Assembly (NCBI RefSeq): GCF_000266945.1
Contig: NC_018025.1
Span: 2,542,001-2,606,000, forward strand
Length of the DNA stretch: 64,000 bases
Source: Desulfomonile tiedjei DSM 6799
Lineage (GTDB): Bacteria; Desulfobacterota; Desulfomonilia; Desulfomonilales; Desulfomonilaceae
Reading direction: 5' to 3'
Shown: positions 51,237 to 59,347 of the stretch, piece after piece
Layout: every line of letters begins with the position of its first letter
How positions within the stretch are numbered: position 1 is the stretch's first letter
Program-made: the position numbers and the translations under genes
The notes under the pieces: model-generated
Database searches by the model: none
What the model was told of the DNA's origin: nothing
Seen by the model: the letters and a program-made list of their open reading frames with translations, nothing else

Positions 51237-51266
51237 CGCCTTGCATGAACCTTTCCCGGATTGTTC

Positions 51267-52031
51267 TCAGAGATATCCGTAGGCGCTCCATCCGCCGTCT
51301 ACAGGTATGACGGCACCGGTCATAAATGAGCTTTCGTCGCTTGCAAGAAGCACGGCAATGCCCAGAAGGTCGTCGACCTCCCCGATGCGTCCTTGAGGGG
51401 TCCTCTTCTGAATGGCACCCACAGGGAGCATGCCCTTGTCTATGATGCCTTGCACCAGTTCGGTCCGGATGTAACCCGGTGCTATAGCGTTGACGCGAAT
51501 GTTTTTTGCAGCCCACTCGCAGGCGAGGAGCTTGGTCAGCATGTTAGCGCCGGCTTTGCTGGCGCAATAGGCTGCCCGCATGGGAGCAGCGATAATTCCA
51601 TACATAGAGCTAATGTTGATGATGCAACCGCCGCTTGCCTGGCTCAGCATCTGTCGAGCTGCAGACTGGCAGCCATAGAAGACGCCGAAGAGGTCTGTTT
51701 CAAGCGCTCTTTGCCAGTCTTCCGGCTTGAGGTCCTCCGATGGGTGTACCATGGAAATACCTGCGTTGTTAATCATGATGTCCAAGCGACCGAACTCGCT
51801 TGCGGTCTTCCTGACTACAGCTTCGAGGCTTTCCGGACGTCTCACATCGACGGTCAGCGCGAGGGCTCGGCCTCCGGAATCCTGTATCCGGCTAGCGATG
51901 GAGGCCAACAGATCTTCCGAGCGACTGGCCAACACGACGGTTGCCCCTTCCTCGGCATAACGAATGGCTATGCTCTTGCCGATGCCCTTGCTGGCGCCCG
52001 TTACGATCGCGACTTTGTCTTTGAGTTTCAT
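51267..52031 (-). CDS. short-chain dehydrogenase/reductase
   Basis: 254 residues, classical SDR. Cofactor loop TGASKGIGKS (T-G-x3-G-x-G), VDVRRPE, NNAGIS, catalytic Ser in INISSMYG, YCASKAGA with the Tyr-x3-Lys pair, and IAPGYIRTE. An R following ASRSED suggests NADP(H). It probably oxidises or reduces a hydroxyacyl/ketoacyl intermediate (FabG-like) of the pathway encoded around it. AAGAAAGGG precedes the ATG. It lies between the TetR regulator and the Liv genes. Confidence 0.88.
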   Translation of the reverse strand: MKLKDKVAIVTGASKGIGKSIAIRYAEEGATVVLASRSEDLLASIASRIQDSGGRALALTVDVRRPESLEAVVRKTASEFGRLDIMINNAGISMVHPSEDLKPEDWQRALETDLFGVFYGCQSAARQMLSQASGGCIINISSMYGIIAAPMRAAYCASKAGANMLTKLLACEWAAKNIRVNAIAPGYIRTELVQGIIDKGMLPVGAIQKRTPQGRIGEVDDLLGIAVLLASDESSFMTGAVIPVDGGWSAYGYL

Positions 52032-52073
52032 AAAGCCCTTTCTTCGAATTCAGTCGAGTCAATCCTTTGTCGG

Positions 52074-53312
52074 CTAGTCTCGAACAGTCTGCACTGTCAC
52101 AGCCGATGCGAGCAGGTCAGTCACCTCATTTATCTCCTCCATCCTGTCAGTGTCGGTGGATTCGCGCACGATGAGCCAACGCAGCGCCAAGTGGCTGAAT
52201 GCACCCAGAAACATGTTTCTGAAGACCCGTTTGTTGACCGCCGAAGAGAAAATACCCGCTTCTTTTCCTTCTTGGATTACATCCTCAATCACGCTGTAGT
52301 ATGAACGGAACGCGTCGAACGCTTTTGACCCGTAGAAGCATCTATTGAGCTGGAGCTGCAATAGAAAGATCTTCAAGAATTCGCGTTCACTGAGGAAGAT
52401 GCCGAAATGGTACTTGATCAACCTGCGAAGCTTGCGGACCGGGTCCTTGATTTCGAATACGTTTGAAACATCCAGCAAGTAGGTGTCGAAGCGCTTGGCC
52501 GCGAGGGACAAGAGTATGTCTTCCTTGTTCCGAAAATACTCGTACACGGTAGCGTCCGAGATGCCGACCAGCTTGGCTATTTCCGAGATCCTGGCCTGGC
52601 GGTAATCCTTCTCCGCAAACACCTTCTGAGCGGCATTCATGATTGCGTCCATCCTGTTGACTCTCCCGGTCTCTTGAGGCTCATTCAGGCCGATCATGGC
52701 GTCCACCAGAGTCATAATGTCTTCGAAATCCGCCTCACTGTCCGGTATCTCGCCGCTTGCAAGAGACCCTACGGCTTCCATATCCAGTGTCCCCAAAATG
52801 ACGTCTCGGACGAGTTTGGTTTGAACGTCCGCTCGAAACTTGCCTTCCTCGACACCCCGCTCGATTATGGAAGAAAGAATGCCCGAGTACTCCCGGACCA
52901 ACGAATAGGCAGGCGTATCGTAAAAAGCGTTGGATGAGCGGCACTCCAAGAGTAAGAGTCGTGCATAACCTCTGTGGGTGTCGTTGTACCTCAGATGAAA
53001 CCAGATCATCTTTCGTAACTGACTCTGCACGTCCTGAATACCGGTGAGTTGTTCCACCAGGATGGCCAAAACCTCCTTCATCCTTTCTCCGGGCACAGAA
53101 AAGAGGAGATCCTGTTTCCCTTTGAAGTACTGATAGATGACGGAATCGGCCACTCCAGCCTTTCGAGCTATCTCCGAAATGGATGACCCGGCAAGCCCTT
53201 TCTCTGACATGACCTCCTCGGCCGCGCACAAAATCCTCGACCTGGTACCGGATACCTCAGTGTCTCCGGTGTCACGCACAGGGTTCCCCCTATGACCACT
53301 TAGCGCCTGCAT
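52074..53312 (-). CDS. double TetR-family regulator (two TetR modules in one chain)
   Basis: 412 residues, twice the usual TetR length. Two complete DNA-binding domains are visible: residues about 24-70 (ISEIARKAGVADSVIYQYFKGKQDLLF) and about 220-270 (ISEIAKLVGISDATVYEYFRNKEDILL), each followed by a helical ligand-binding half. It looks like a tandem duplication and fusion, so one polypeptide could act as its own dimer. ACGAGGAG precedes the ATG. It sits inside the thiolase-HBD-SDR-Liv gene string and probably represses it, perhaps through the TGACA-N7-TGTCA sites near 56.1-56.4 kb. Confidence 0.88.
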   Translation of the reverse strand: MQALSGHRGNPVRDTGDTEVSGTRSRILCAAEEVMSEKGLAGSSISEIARKAGVADSVIYQYFKGKQDLLFSVPGERMKEVLAILVEQLTGIQDVQSQLRKMIWFHLRYNDTHRGYARLLLLECRSSNAFYDTPAYSLVREYSGILSSIIERGVEEGKFRADVQTKLVRDVILGTLDMEAVGSLASGEIPDSEADFEDIMTLVDAMIGLNEPQETGRVNRMDAIMNAAQKVFAEKDYRQARISEIAKLVGISDATVYEYFRNKEDILLSLAAKRFDTYLLDVSNVFEIKDPVRKLRRLIKYHFGIFLSEREFLKIFLLQLQLNRCFYGSKAFDAFRSYYSVIEDVIQEGKEAGIFSSAVNKRVFRNMFLGAFSHLALRWLIVRESTDTDRMEEINEVTDLLASAVTVQTVRD

Positions 53313-53325
53313 GTCGTCTCCTCGT

Positions 53326-53571
53326 CTACTTGCCGTACATCTTACGAAGCACAGATTTCAGTATCTTGCCTGTACCGCCTTTAGGCAGCTCCGGCACTAT
53401 TTCTGCTTCTCTCAGGGTTTTGAAATGAGCCATTCGTTCCCTTGTAAAGTTCACGATGTCCTGCGAGGTCAACTTTGAACCCGGTTGAAGCACGACGATC
53501 CCTTTCGGTATCTCACCCCATTTCGGATCTTCCTTAGCTATAACAGCGCACGGTGTTAGAGTAACATTCAT
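53326..53571 (-). CDS. orphan C-terminal domain of an AMP-forming acyl-CoA ligase
   Basis: 81 residues matching only the last domain of acyl-CoA synthetases: CAVIAKEDPKWGEIPKGIVV, TRERMAHFKTLREAEIV, and the catalytic-lysine motif PKGGTGKILKSVLRK. The N-terminal adenylation domain is absent upstream (the HBD gene lies 27 bases away). A good AAGGAG and ATG exist, so it may be translated. It is either a relic of a deleted ligase or a stand-alone domain that completes a ligase encoded elsewhere. Confidence 0.75.
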   Translation of the reverse strand: MNVTLTPCAVIAKEDPKWGEIPKGIVVLQPGSKLTSQDIVNFTRERMAHFKTLREAEIVPELPKGGTGKILKSVLRKMYGK

Positions 53572-53598
53572 AGTCCGATTCTCCTTCCAAGCCGGGAG

Positions 53599-54471
53599 TC
53601 ACAATTTGCCGTACTTGATCCAGCCTATTCCGGCCTTTCTGCCCAGATGCCCTGCGTAGACTTTTTGCTTCAAATTCGGACGCGGCATGAATCGCTCGCC
53701 ATAGTCTTGGTACAGTATCTCCTGGACCTGCAGACAGAGGTCATTTCCGGCCAAGTCCATGAGAGTGTAGGGACCTATAGGATGTCCGAGGCCCAGCTTG
53801 CAGGCGATGTCACAATCCTCTACGGTGACCACCTCTTCTTCGACCAAGCGGCAGGCTTCTATTAACATCGCATGAAGAATCCGGTTAACTGCGAAGCCGG
53901 GCACGTCCTTAACCCGAATCGGAGTCTTGCCGATCTTACGGCAGATCTCGAGGGCCTGCGCCGCTGTCTCTTCGCTCGTCTCGAGTCCCACGATGACTTC
54001 TACTAACAGCATCACGGACACGGGAGCAAAAAAATGCGTGCCGAGAAAACGGGAGCGGCGTTGAAGTTGCACAGTGGAAGCGAGCTGCGTAATCGGGATA
54101 CTGGAGGTATTGGTGAAGAGCAGGCATTCGGGCTTGCACACTCGATCCAAGTTCTTGAACACCTCACTTTTGACCTGGAAACTCTCAAAAACTGCTTCTA
54201 CGACCACCTTTGCTTCCTCGAAAGGATCCCATGCGTCGACGGGAACGATGCGAGCCAGGGTGGCTTCCTTGTTTTGCTGTTCGAATCGTCCCTTGGCTAT
54301 GTTCCGATCGAGAACAGAACTCAATCGATCTATCCCGCGTTTGGCTAACTCCAAGGAGGCATCCTTCAACATTACTCGGCTGCCTGAAATCGCGAAGCAC
54401 AGCGCTATCTCAGAGCCCATCAGGCCAGCCCCAACAACTCCCACCTTTTCAAGATTATTCATCGGAGACAT
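53599..54471 (-). CDS. 3-hydroxyacyl-CoA dehydrogenase (HBD type)
   Basis: 290 residues, normal for HbdA-type enzymes. NAD fold VGVVGAGLMGSEIA, VVVEAVFESFQVK, NTSSIPITQLAS, the catalytic region THFFAPVSVMLLVEVI (FFAPV where FFNPV is usual, so the Asn that orients the catalytic His is changed), and the C-terminal GHPIGPYTLMDLAGNDL. Oxidises an (S)-3-hydroxyacyl-CoA. GGGGAG precedes the start; ATG at 54471 or 54462 are both possible. It follows the thiolase by about 110 bases. Confidence 0.88.
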   Translation of the reverse strand: MSPMNNLEKVGVVGAGLMGSEIALCFAISGSRVMLKDASLELAKRGIDRLSSVLDRNIAKGRFEQQNKEATLARIVPVDAWDPFEEAKVVVEAVFESFQVKSEVFKNLDRVCKPECLLFTNTSSIPITQLASTVQLQRRSRFLGTHFFAPVSVMLLVEVIVGLETSEETAAQALEICRKIGKTPIRVKDVPGFAVNRILHAMLIEACRLVEEEVVTVEDCDIACKLGLGHPIGPYTLMDLAGNDLCLQVQEILYQDYGERFMPRPNLKQKVYAGHLGRKAGIGWIKYGKL

Positions 54472-54580
54472 CTCTCCCCGCAGACGCGTGACCCGCCTGC
54501 ACCGGCCAAGTTAATGAGAATTCCCTCAAAACCGTTCAAGCCTCGAATGAAAATCCGATGGCAAAGTCGGAGTGCCACCT

Positions 54581-55792
54581 CTACGAAACCTTCAGTACAC
54601 ATGCATCACCCTGAGCTAAACCTCCGCAGATGGCGGCCAATGCATAGCCGCCGCCAAGGCGCCTCAATTCGTACATGAGATTCATGATAAGTCTGGCCCC
54701 GCTCGCTGTGTTAGGGTGGCCCGTGGCTATCGCACTTCCGTTCACGTTGGTCTTGGCACGTATAGCTTCCGCTTTGGTCTTGTCGTTTCCAGCCAGAAGG
54801 AGCGTCGAGACAAGAGGCACGGCAGCGAACGCCTCGTTGATCTCTATGAGCTTGATGTCGTCCAGGGTGAGATCGGTCAGGTCCAACACCTTTCGAATGG
54901 CTTTTGCCGGAGCCTCCGGAAGACGATTCGGCAGGATTGCGACAGAGGTCATCGCCACGATTTCGGCCAGCGGCTCCAACCCTAAATCCTTGGCCTTTGT
55001 CCGCGTCATGAAGAGCAGGGCAGCGGAGCCGTCATTCAATCCCGGTGCATTGCCCGCAGTTATGCCTTTGCACCCGTAGATGCCGGGAAGAGCGGCAAGT
55101 TTCTCCATTGTCACATCACGCCGGAACTGCTCGTCGATGTCGAGAATTTTGGGTTCCCCACCTTTCTGCGGTATCTCGATGGGCATCATTTCATCGCTGA
55201 ATTTGCCATCATCCCACGCCCGACCATAATTCCGATGGCTTCTCAATGCCCAGGCATCCTGTTCTTCACGAAAAATCCCATGCTCCGCTGCCACGTTATC
55301 GCTGTCCACCGAGACAGGGTTGAAGTCTTTGTATCCCAGGGCCAAAAGCGGATCTTCCATAGCCACGTTTCCCATGCGAAACCCTTTCCAGCGAAGGCCC
55401 CTGACAATGAGCGGCTCCTGGCTAAAAGAGGTCGCCCCACCTGCGATGGCGGTTTGGATCTCTCCCGCGGCAATAGCCCTACAACCGTAGTGAACAGCGG
55501 ACATAGCCGATACGCATGCCTTGTCCAGCGAAACCGAAGGAGTCTCAGCAGGCAGGCCAGCCTTGAGCAACGTTTGGCGCGCTGCAACAGGAGTGTAGAC
55601 GTCTTTGCATACAGAGGTATCGCCCACTCCCCACCAGAGCTCGTCAATCGCGTCCCCTGGCAAGTGCGCTCGGACCAAAAGCTCCCTGATCGGCAGAGCG
55701 CCGAGATCGTAGTAATCAAATTCTTTCAGTGCTCCGCAGTATCGCCCGAATGGGGTTCTGACTGCTCCGACAATTACGATTTCCTTATACAC
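54581..55792 (-). CDS. thiolase (acetyl-CoA acyltransferase)
   Basis: 403 residues from GTG at 55792, selected because GAGGAGG lies seven bases upstream; the frame is open to 56023 but that part is leader. Catalytic C93 in LDKACVSAMSA, GNAPGLNDGSAAL, EINEAFAAVPLV, ATGHPNTASGARL with the catalytic histidine (usual GHPIGASG), and a C-terminal AICGGLAQGDA cysteine. It completes the second CoA-oxidation module with HBD and the SDR. A sigma-70-type promoter lies about 260 bases upstream. Confidence 0.9.
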   Translation of the reverse strand: MYKEIVIVGAVRTPFGRYCGALKEFDYYDLGALPIRELLVRAHLPGDAIDELWWGVGDTSVCKDVYTPVAARQTLLKAGLPAETPSVSLDKACVSAMSAVHYGCRAIAAGEIQTAIAGGATSFSQEPLIVRGLRWKGFRMGNVAMEDPLLALGYKDFNPVSVDSDNVAAEHGIFREEQDAWALRSHRNYGRAWDDGKFSDEMMPIEIPQKGGEPKILDIDEQFRRDVTMEKLAALPGIYGCKGITAGNAPGLNDGSAALLFMTRTKAKDLGLEPLAEIVAMTSVAILPNRLPEAPAKAIRKVLDLTDLTLDDIKLIEINEAFAAVPLVSTLLLAGNDKTKAEAIRAKTNVNGSAIATGHPNTASGARLIMNLMYELRRLGGGYALAAICGGLAQGDACVLKVS

Positions 55793-56048
55793 TCTGAAGC
55801 CTCCTCGGATCTTCAAATGCTGCCCACATGGAGTCTCGGCCAGAAAGATCCGAATAGTGTCAGTTGCTCCACGTTTCGGAATCGAAATAAGACCCCGGTA
55901 GGATCGCGCCAGAACGAAGTGGTTCAGGCAGAGCATTCTTGTCGAACTTCCGGATATAGGTCCAACGGCCTTCGAGTCGCGTCTACCCTCCGGTTGACTT
56001 GCGACGGAGATGATCGAATCCAAAGAAATACTCGAACGACGTGACTAT

Positions 56049-56078
56049 TCTATAGCGAGCGGTCAGAATTATTGTCAA
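56049..56078 (-). promoter_or_regulatory. sigma-70-type promoter with overlapping operator-like site
   Basis: Minus strand TTGACA (56078-56073), 18-base spacer, TATAGA (56054-56049). TGACAATAATTCTGACC (56077-56061) overlaps the -35 and spacer and resembles the two sites listed next. It should drive thiolase, HBD, the ligase fragment, TetR, SDR and possibly the Liv genes. Confidence 0.6.
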
Positions 56079-56093
56079 GTTATTTTTAATTGC

Positions 56094-56110
56094 TGACATA
56101 TATTCTGTTG
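56094..56110. promoter_or_regulatory. operator-like site 1 (TGACA-N7-TGTTG)
   Basis: TGACATATATTCTGTTG, one of three related sequences near the thiolase promoter. The 5-7-5 inverted layout fits a TetR-type operator. Confidence 0.45.
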
Positions 56111-56858
56111 CCCCCTAATCCCTATCTTCGGCGGCAAAACCGTTCATGACTAGCAACCGCGTGGATATCGCGCTGGCTTTAAGAGGCAGGTTTCCAAATG
56201 TTTTTGATATATCCTATCTCGCCAGCGGGTAAGCATAAGAGTTATGTACCTGATCTACGAGCAGTGATGGAACATCGAGCCCCTGACTCCCGGTAAGCAT
56301 CAGTCTAGACCTGTCAGCGATTGGCGGACCGTTTGTTTTTCCGCATGAGAAGCGGGGGATAACGGTCAAATCACCGGGGGGCTGTCAGGATCATAATTTG
56401 TATCGTAGCTTATTTTTTCTTGACAAATATTCTGTCACCCTCTACTCTACTGTTAAGCTAGTGCCCCGCGATAAATTACGTTTCCTTTGGTCATGATCCG
56501 AGTGACTGCCGATCGGCTGCATCCGCTTACCGTCGATCTCGCTGAGGCAGACTTAGGGGCAGAGCAGACGCCACAATGTGAGTCCCGCCCAAAAAGCTTC
56601 GCAGATGGCTCACGGCTTTGATGTTTAACCTATCTCATTTTAACCAGTATTCCGATAGTTATTCGTTTGACAGATCGAGGAATGAGATCACAGCGGAGGC
56701 CGCAAGAGGTGCCCTTGTTTTATGACCCTCAGCAATTATCCATAAGATGGGGTGACTTCCTTAAGGTTACCTTCGGACAGAAATACTTCATAATTGTAGA
56801 TCAGCCTTTGGACGACTGCTCCGGCCAATCTGGTTGAACCCGACAAAATTTCGTCCAT
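56111..56858. other. long intergenic stretch, no gene recognised
   Basis: About 750 bases between two leftward genes with no protein-like frame on either strand. Apart from the operator-like site at 56421 nothing is identified; it could hold a decayed gene or an unrecognised RNA. Confidence 0.45.
56421..56437. promoter_or_regulatory. operator-like site 2 (TGACA-N7-TGTCA)
   Basis: TGACAAATATTCTGTCA has perfect 5-bp arms. Together with an upstream T it forms a TTGACA box followed at 17 bases by TACTCT, so it may also be part of a rightward promoter with no gene behind it. Confidence 0.45.
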
Positions 56859-57437
56859 TCATTCTTTAGGTTCAGATGGCTCCTTGGCGACGCTTTTCCT
56901 CCTTTTTCGATCCTTGAGTTGGCTGTGCTCATAGACTTTCAGTGCGAAATCCTGAAATAGGTTTTCGCAAGTCTTTATTTTTTCTGCGGCTGCCTCGCGC
57001 AAGGGTGCTTCCACGATGTCCCTTTTTTCTACCTTTTTCAGCCACAGTTTTAGCTTTTCAAGCTCCTCTTCGTTTTCTTCGACTTCGGCAAAAATGAAAT
57101 TCTGCCTGCTTATCTCAAATTCGATTTCTTTCGCGTAATCTTCGCATTTACCTATGATCTCACGGTATTCTTCGTCTCTCGATTCTACGAATTCCCTGTT
57201 GATCCGATCTTCCTGGTCTCTGTTCAAGACTTTGCCGTCGATGAGCAGACCTTCACCCTTCCAGTTCTCAATATCCTCTATGAGCTTTTTGACTTCATTG
57301 ACGCGCTCGCTCGAATAAGGAAGAACCCAGACGGATTGGTAATTGACCGCTCCGAGCTTCTTGATCTGCCTCCAAACGGAGACCCTTGCTCGTGACGGGC
57401 GTGACGGAAGTGTATATGAAAAAAAGAGCCATCTCAT
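56859..57437 (-). CDS. ChrB N-terminal-domain-like protein
   Basis: 192 residues. The opening RWLFFSYTLPSRPSRARVSVWRQIKKLGAVNYQ and SVWVLPYSSE matches the ChrB N-terminal domain found in chromate-responsive regulators. The remainder is highly charged and helical (EEVEENEEELEKLKLWLKKVEKR), probably coiled-coil, with a basic tail. There is no Shine-Dalgarno: the ATG overlaps a GTAAC/GTTAC palindrome, so a leaderless, autoregulated transcript is likely. It lies 60 bases after the MFS gene, whose promoter has the same palindromes. It is probably the regulator of the pair. Confidence 0.75.
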   Translation of the reverse strand: MRWLFFSYTLPSRPSRARVSVWRQIKKLGAVNYQSVWVLPYSSERVNEVKKLIEDIENWKGEGLLIDGKVLNRDQEDRINREFVESRDEEYREIIGKCEDYAKEIEFEISRQNFIFAEVEENEEELEKLKLWLKKVEKRDIVEAPLREAAAEKIKTCENLFQDFALKVYEHSQLKDRKRRKSVAKEPSEPKE

Positions 57438-57466
57438 GTAACCATTGTTACCCGGAGTAACATGAG
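57433..57466. promoter_or_regulatory. operator palindromes at the chrB-like start codon
   Basis: GTAACCATTGTTAC (GTAAC-N4-GTTAC) and a further GTAAC half, bounded by CTCATG and CATGAG, make an imperfect 34-bp palindrome covering the start codon. The same GTAAC-N4-GTTAC motif occurs twice upstream of the MFS gene. Confidence 0.65.
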
Positions 57467-57499
57467 AGTCAATGGGAACTTTCTTTCATCGTCATATGA

Positions 57500-58714
57500 T
57501 CAGTGTCTGAATTCCTTTTTAGCCGTCAGGAGGATTGGAACAGAAATGAGTTGCGATGCCATTGAGAACACAATGAGGCTGCTCACGGAAAAATCGTACA
57601 GGATGCCCATGAGCGCACTTCCCAGAAACCAGAACAATCCGTAGCCTGTATTAAACACCCCAAAAGCAAAGCCGAGCCTGTTCCTTGGAACCATGCCCGC
57701 GATGGCAGCCCTCATTACGGACTCTTGGGCTCCCATGCCTACGCCCCACAAAGCCATTCCTGCGAGAGCCCAATAGAATCCACCCATGAATACCAGAGGA
57801 GCAAAAAGCGATGACAGCAGGATGGCTACGACCATCACCGAAAAGCCCAGCCTGTCAAAGAGCCGCCCCAAAAGTAGGGCAGTCAAGGCATCAACACCCA
57901 TTGCCACAGCATAAAAGATCGGAATCCAGTAATCCGGAACTGCGGCTACTTTCTTGAAGTGATAGGCTATCAGAGGAAAATCAGCGAATCCGGCTGCAAC
58001 GCAGCCGATGGCAATCACGTAAAACCAGTACGTCTTGGGGAAGCCATTGCTCTGCAACTTGACCGATGCCGGTTCGAGATCCTGGGGATTGGGGTACAGC
58101 TTATATGCGGTGAAAAGCACGCTTAATGCAATAAGAGCCGGGATCAGCAATAACCCGAATCCGGACTGATAGTCGCCTCTGAAATGAAAAACAGCAGCCA
58201 CGACCAACGGGCCGAGAATGGCTCCTATCTGGTCCAAAGCCTCATGCAGACCGAATCCCCATCCCCTCCCAATCCGATCGGAAGCGCAGGAAAGCATCAC
58301 ATCACGGGCTGGCGTTCTGACTGCTTTGCCCATTCTTTCCGCGATCATCAGAACCGCAGCTAGTTCCCAGTGGCCAGCCAGCGCCAAAAGAGGCACTGCC
58401 AACAGGTTCATGCCATAGCCCAGGAACACGATAGTCCAATACTGTCGTGTTTTGTCAGCAAAGTAGCCTGACGCAAGTCGCAACGCATATCCGATGAGTT
58501 CGCCAAATCCAGCTACTACCCCAACAACTGTTGCGCTTGCTCCTAACATGGCCAGGAACGGTCCAGTTATACTTCGAGCGCCTTCATACGTGAAATCCGA
58601 AAACAGACTGACGACCCCGATCAGGACCACGAACTTCGTTGCGCTCATCGGTGAAATGTCGCAGGATTGTCTTGATGCATGTAATTGGCTTTTCATGAGT
58701 TTCTGATCGCCCAT
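57500..58714 (-). CDS. MFS efflux-type transporter
   Basis: 404 residues, about 12 membrane segments. N-terminal FSDFTYEGARSITGPFLAMLGAS and LASGYFADKTRQYW, then ERMGKAVRTPARDVMLS and GFGLHEALDQIGAILGPL, a pattern typical of a subgroup of MFS proteins seen beside ChrB-like genes. AGGAGGG seven bases before the ATG. Its promoter (TTGACA/TAACAT) carries two GTAAC-N4-GTTAC palindromes, one over the -10 box. Export of a toxic anion or metal compound is plausible but not shown. Confidence 0.82.
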   Translation of the reverse strand: MGDQKLMKSQLHASRQSCDISPMSATKFVVLIGVVSLFSDFTYEGARSITGPFLAMLGASATVVGVVAGFGELIGYALRLASGYFADKTRQYWTIVFLGYGMNLLAVPLLALAGHWELAAVLMIAERMGKAVRTPARDVMLSCASDRIGRGWGFGLHEALDQIGAILGPLVVAAVFHFRGDYQSGFGLLLIPALIALSVLFTAYKLYPNPQDLEPASVKLQSNGFPKTYWFYVIAIGCVAAGFADFPLIAYHFKKVAAVPDYWIPIFYAVAMGVDALTALLLGRLFDRLGFSVMVVAILLSSLFAPLVFMGGFYWALAGMALWGVGMGAQESVMRAAIAGMVPRNRLGFAFGVFNTGYGLFWFLGSALMGILYDFSVSSLIVFSMASQLISVPILLTAKKEFRH

Positions 58715-58740
58715 AGGAAATCCCTCCTATCTGAACCAGT

Positions 58741-58802
58741 ATATGTAACCAATGTTACATATAGAAAAGCCAGTGTCAAGCAACTCGAGTAACCATCGTT
58801 AC
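58741..58802 (-). promoter_or_regulatory. promoter with two GTAAC-N4-GTTAC operators
   Basis: Minus strand -35 TTGACA (58779-58774), 16-base spacer, -10 TAACAT (58757-58752). One palindrome (58741-58762, arms ATATGTAAC/GTTACATAT) covers the -10 box; a second, GTAACCATCGTTAC (58789-58802), lies just upstream of the -35. The layout is that of a repressible promoter. Confidence 0.65.
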
Positions 58803-58898
58803 AACCGATGAGATCGTGCTAGGCATTCATTCCAGTCAGAAGAAATGAGAGCATTGTATTTCATAACTATTCCCTTCAAACACGAGACGCGAGCTTGA

Positions 58899-59321
58899 TC
58901 ACTTCACGATCAGGACAGAGCACGGGGAAAACCTTGCAATATTTCGAGAAGTCCCTCCCCATATACGTTCGAAAATGCGGCTATGGCCGGTGAAGCCCAC
59001 CACGACAAGATCGAAACCTTGCGATTTGCAGAACTCCACGATCCTATCGACCGCATGACCGGCGACAACATGCCGCTTTATCATCGTTTTTCCAGCCTTA
59101 GCCAATTCCCGGGCTTCTTCGTTGAGCTGTTCGAAATAGGCATCCTTCTGGAGTTTAACCTCCTCGAACTCACCGACTGTGGCAACGTATTTCGGGAGGT
59201 CGACCTCTACGGATATCGAATGGAGTTCCGCCTCGAAAGCGGAAGCCAGTTCGATAGCCTTCTTCAATGCAATACGAGAGCCTTCAGATCCATCAAATGC
59301 AACCAATATTTTCTTAAACAT
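58899..59321 (-). CDS. universal stress protein (UspA family)
   Basis: 140 residues from ATG at 59321 (AGAGG five bases upstream); GTG two codons earlier is possible. KKILVAFDGSEGSRIALKKA at the N-terminus and the ATP-binding signature GFTGHSRIFERIWGGTSRNI near the end show a nucleotide-binding UspA domain. It ends the gene string that begins with the fluoride riboswitch, 27 bases after the antiporter. UspA genes are among the known fluoride-riboswitch targets, so it is probably part of the fluoride response. Confidence 0.88.
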   Translation of the reverse strand: MFKKILVAFDGSEGSRIALKKAIELASAFEAELHSISVEVDLPKYVATVGEFEEVKLQKDAYFEQLNEEARELAKAGKTMIKRHVVAGHAVDRIVEFCKSQGFDLVVVGFTGHSRIFERIWGGTSRNIARFSPCSVLIVK

Positions 59322-59347
59322 CTTCACCTCTTAGCCAATGCCCGAAT

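Noticed and set aside
51393-52304. About 300-codon plus-strand frame opposite the SDR and TetR genes
   Set aside because: Antisense shadow of two strong genes; no ribosome site or domain.
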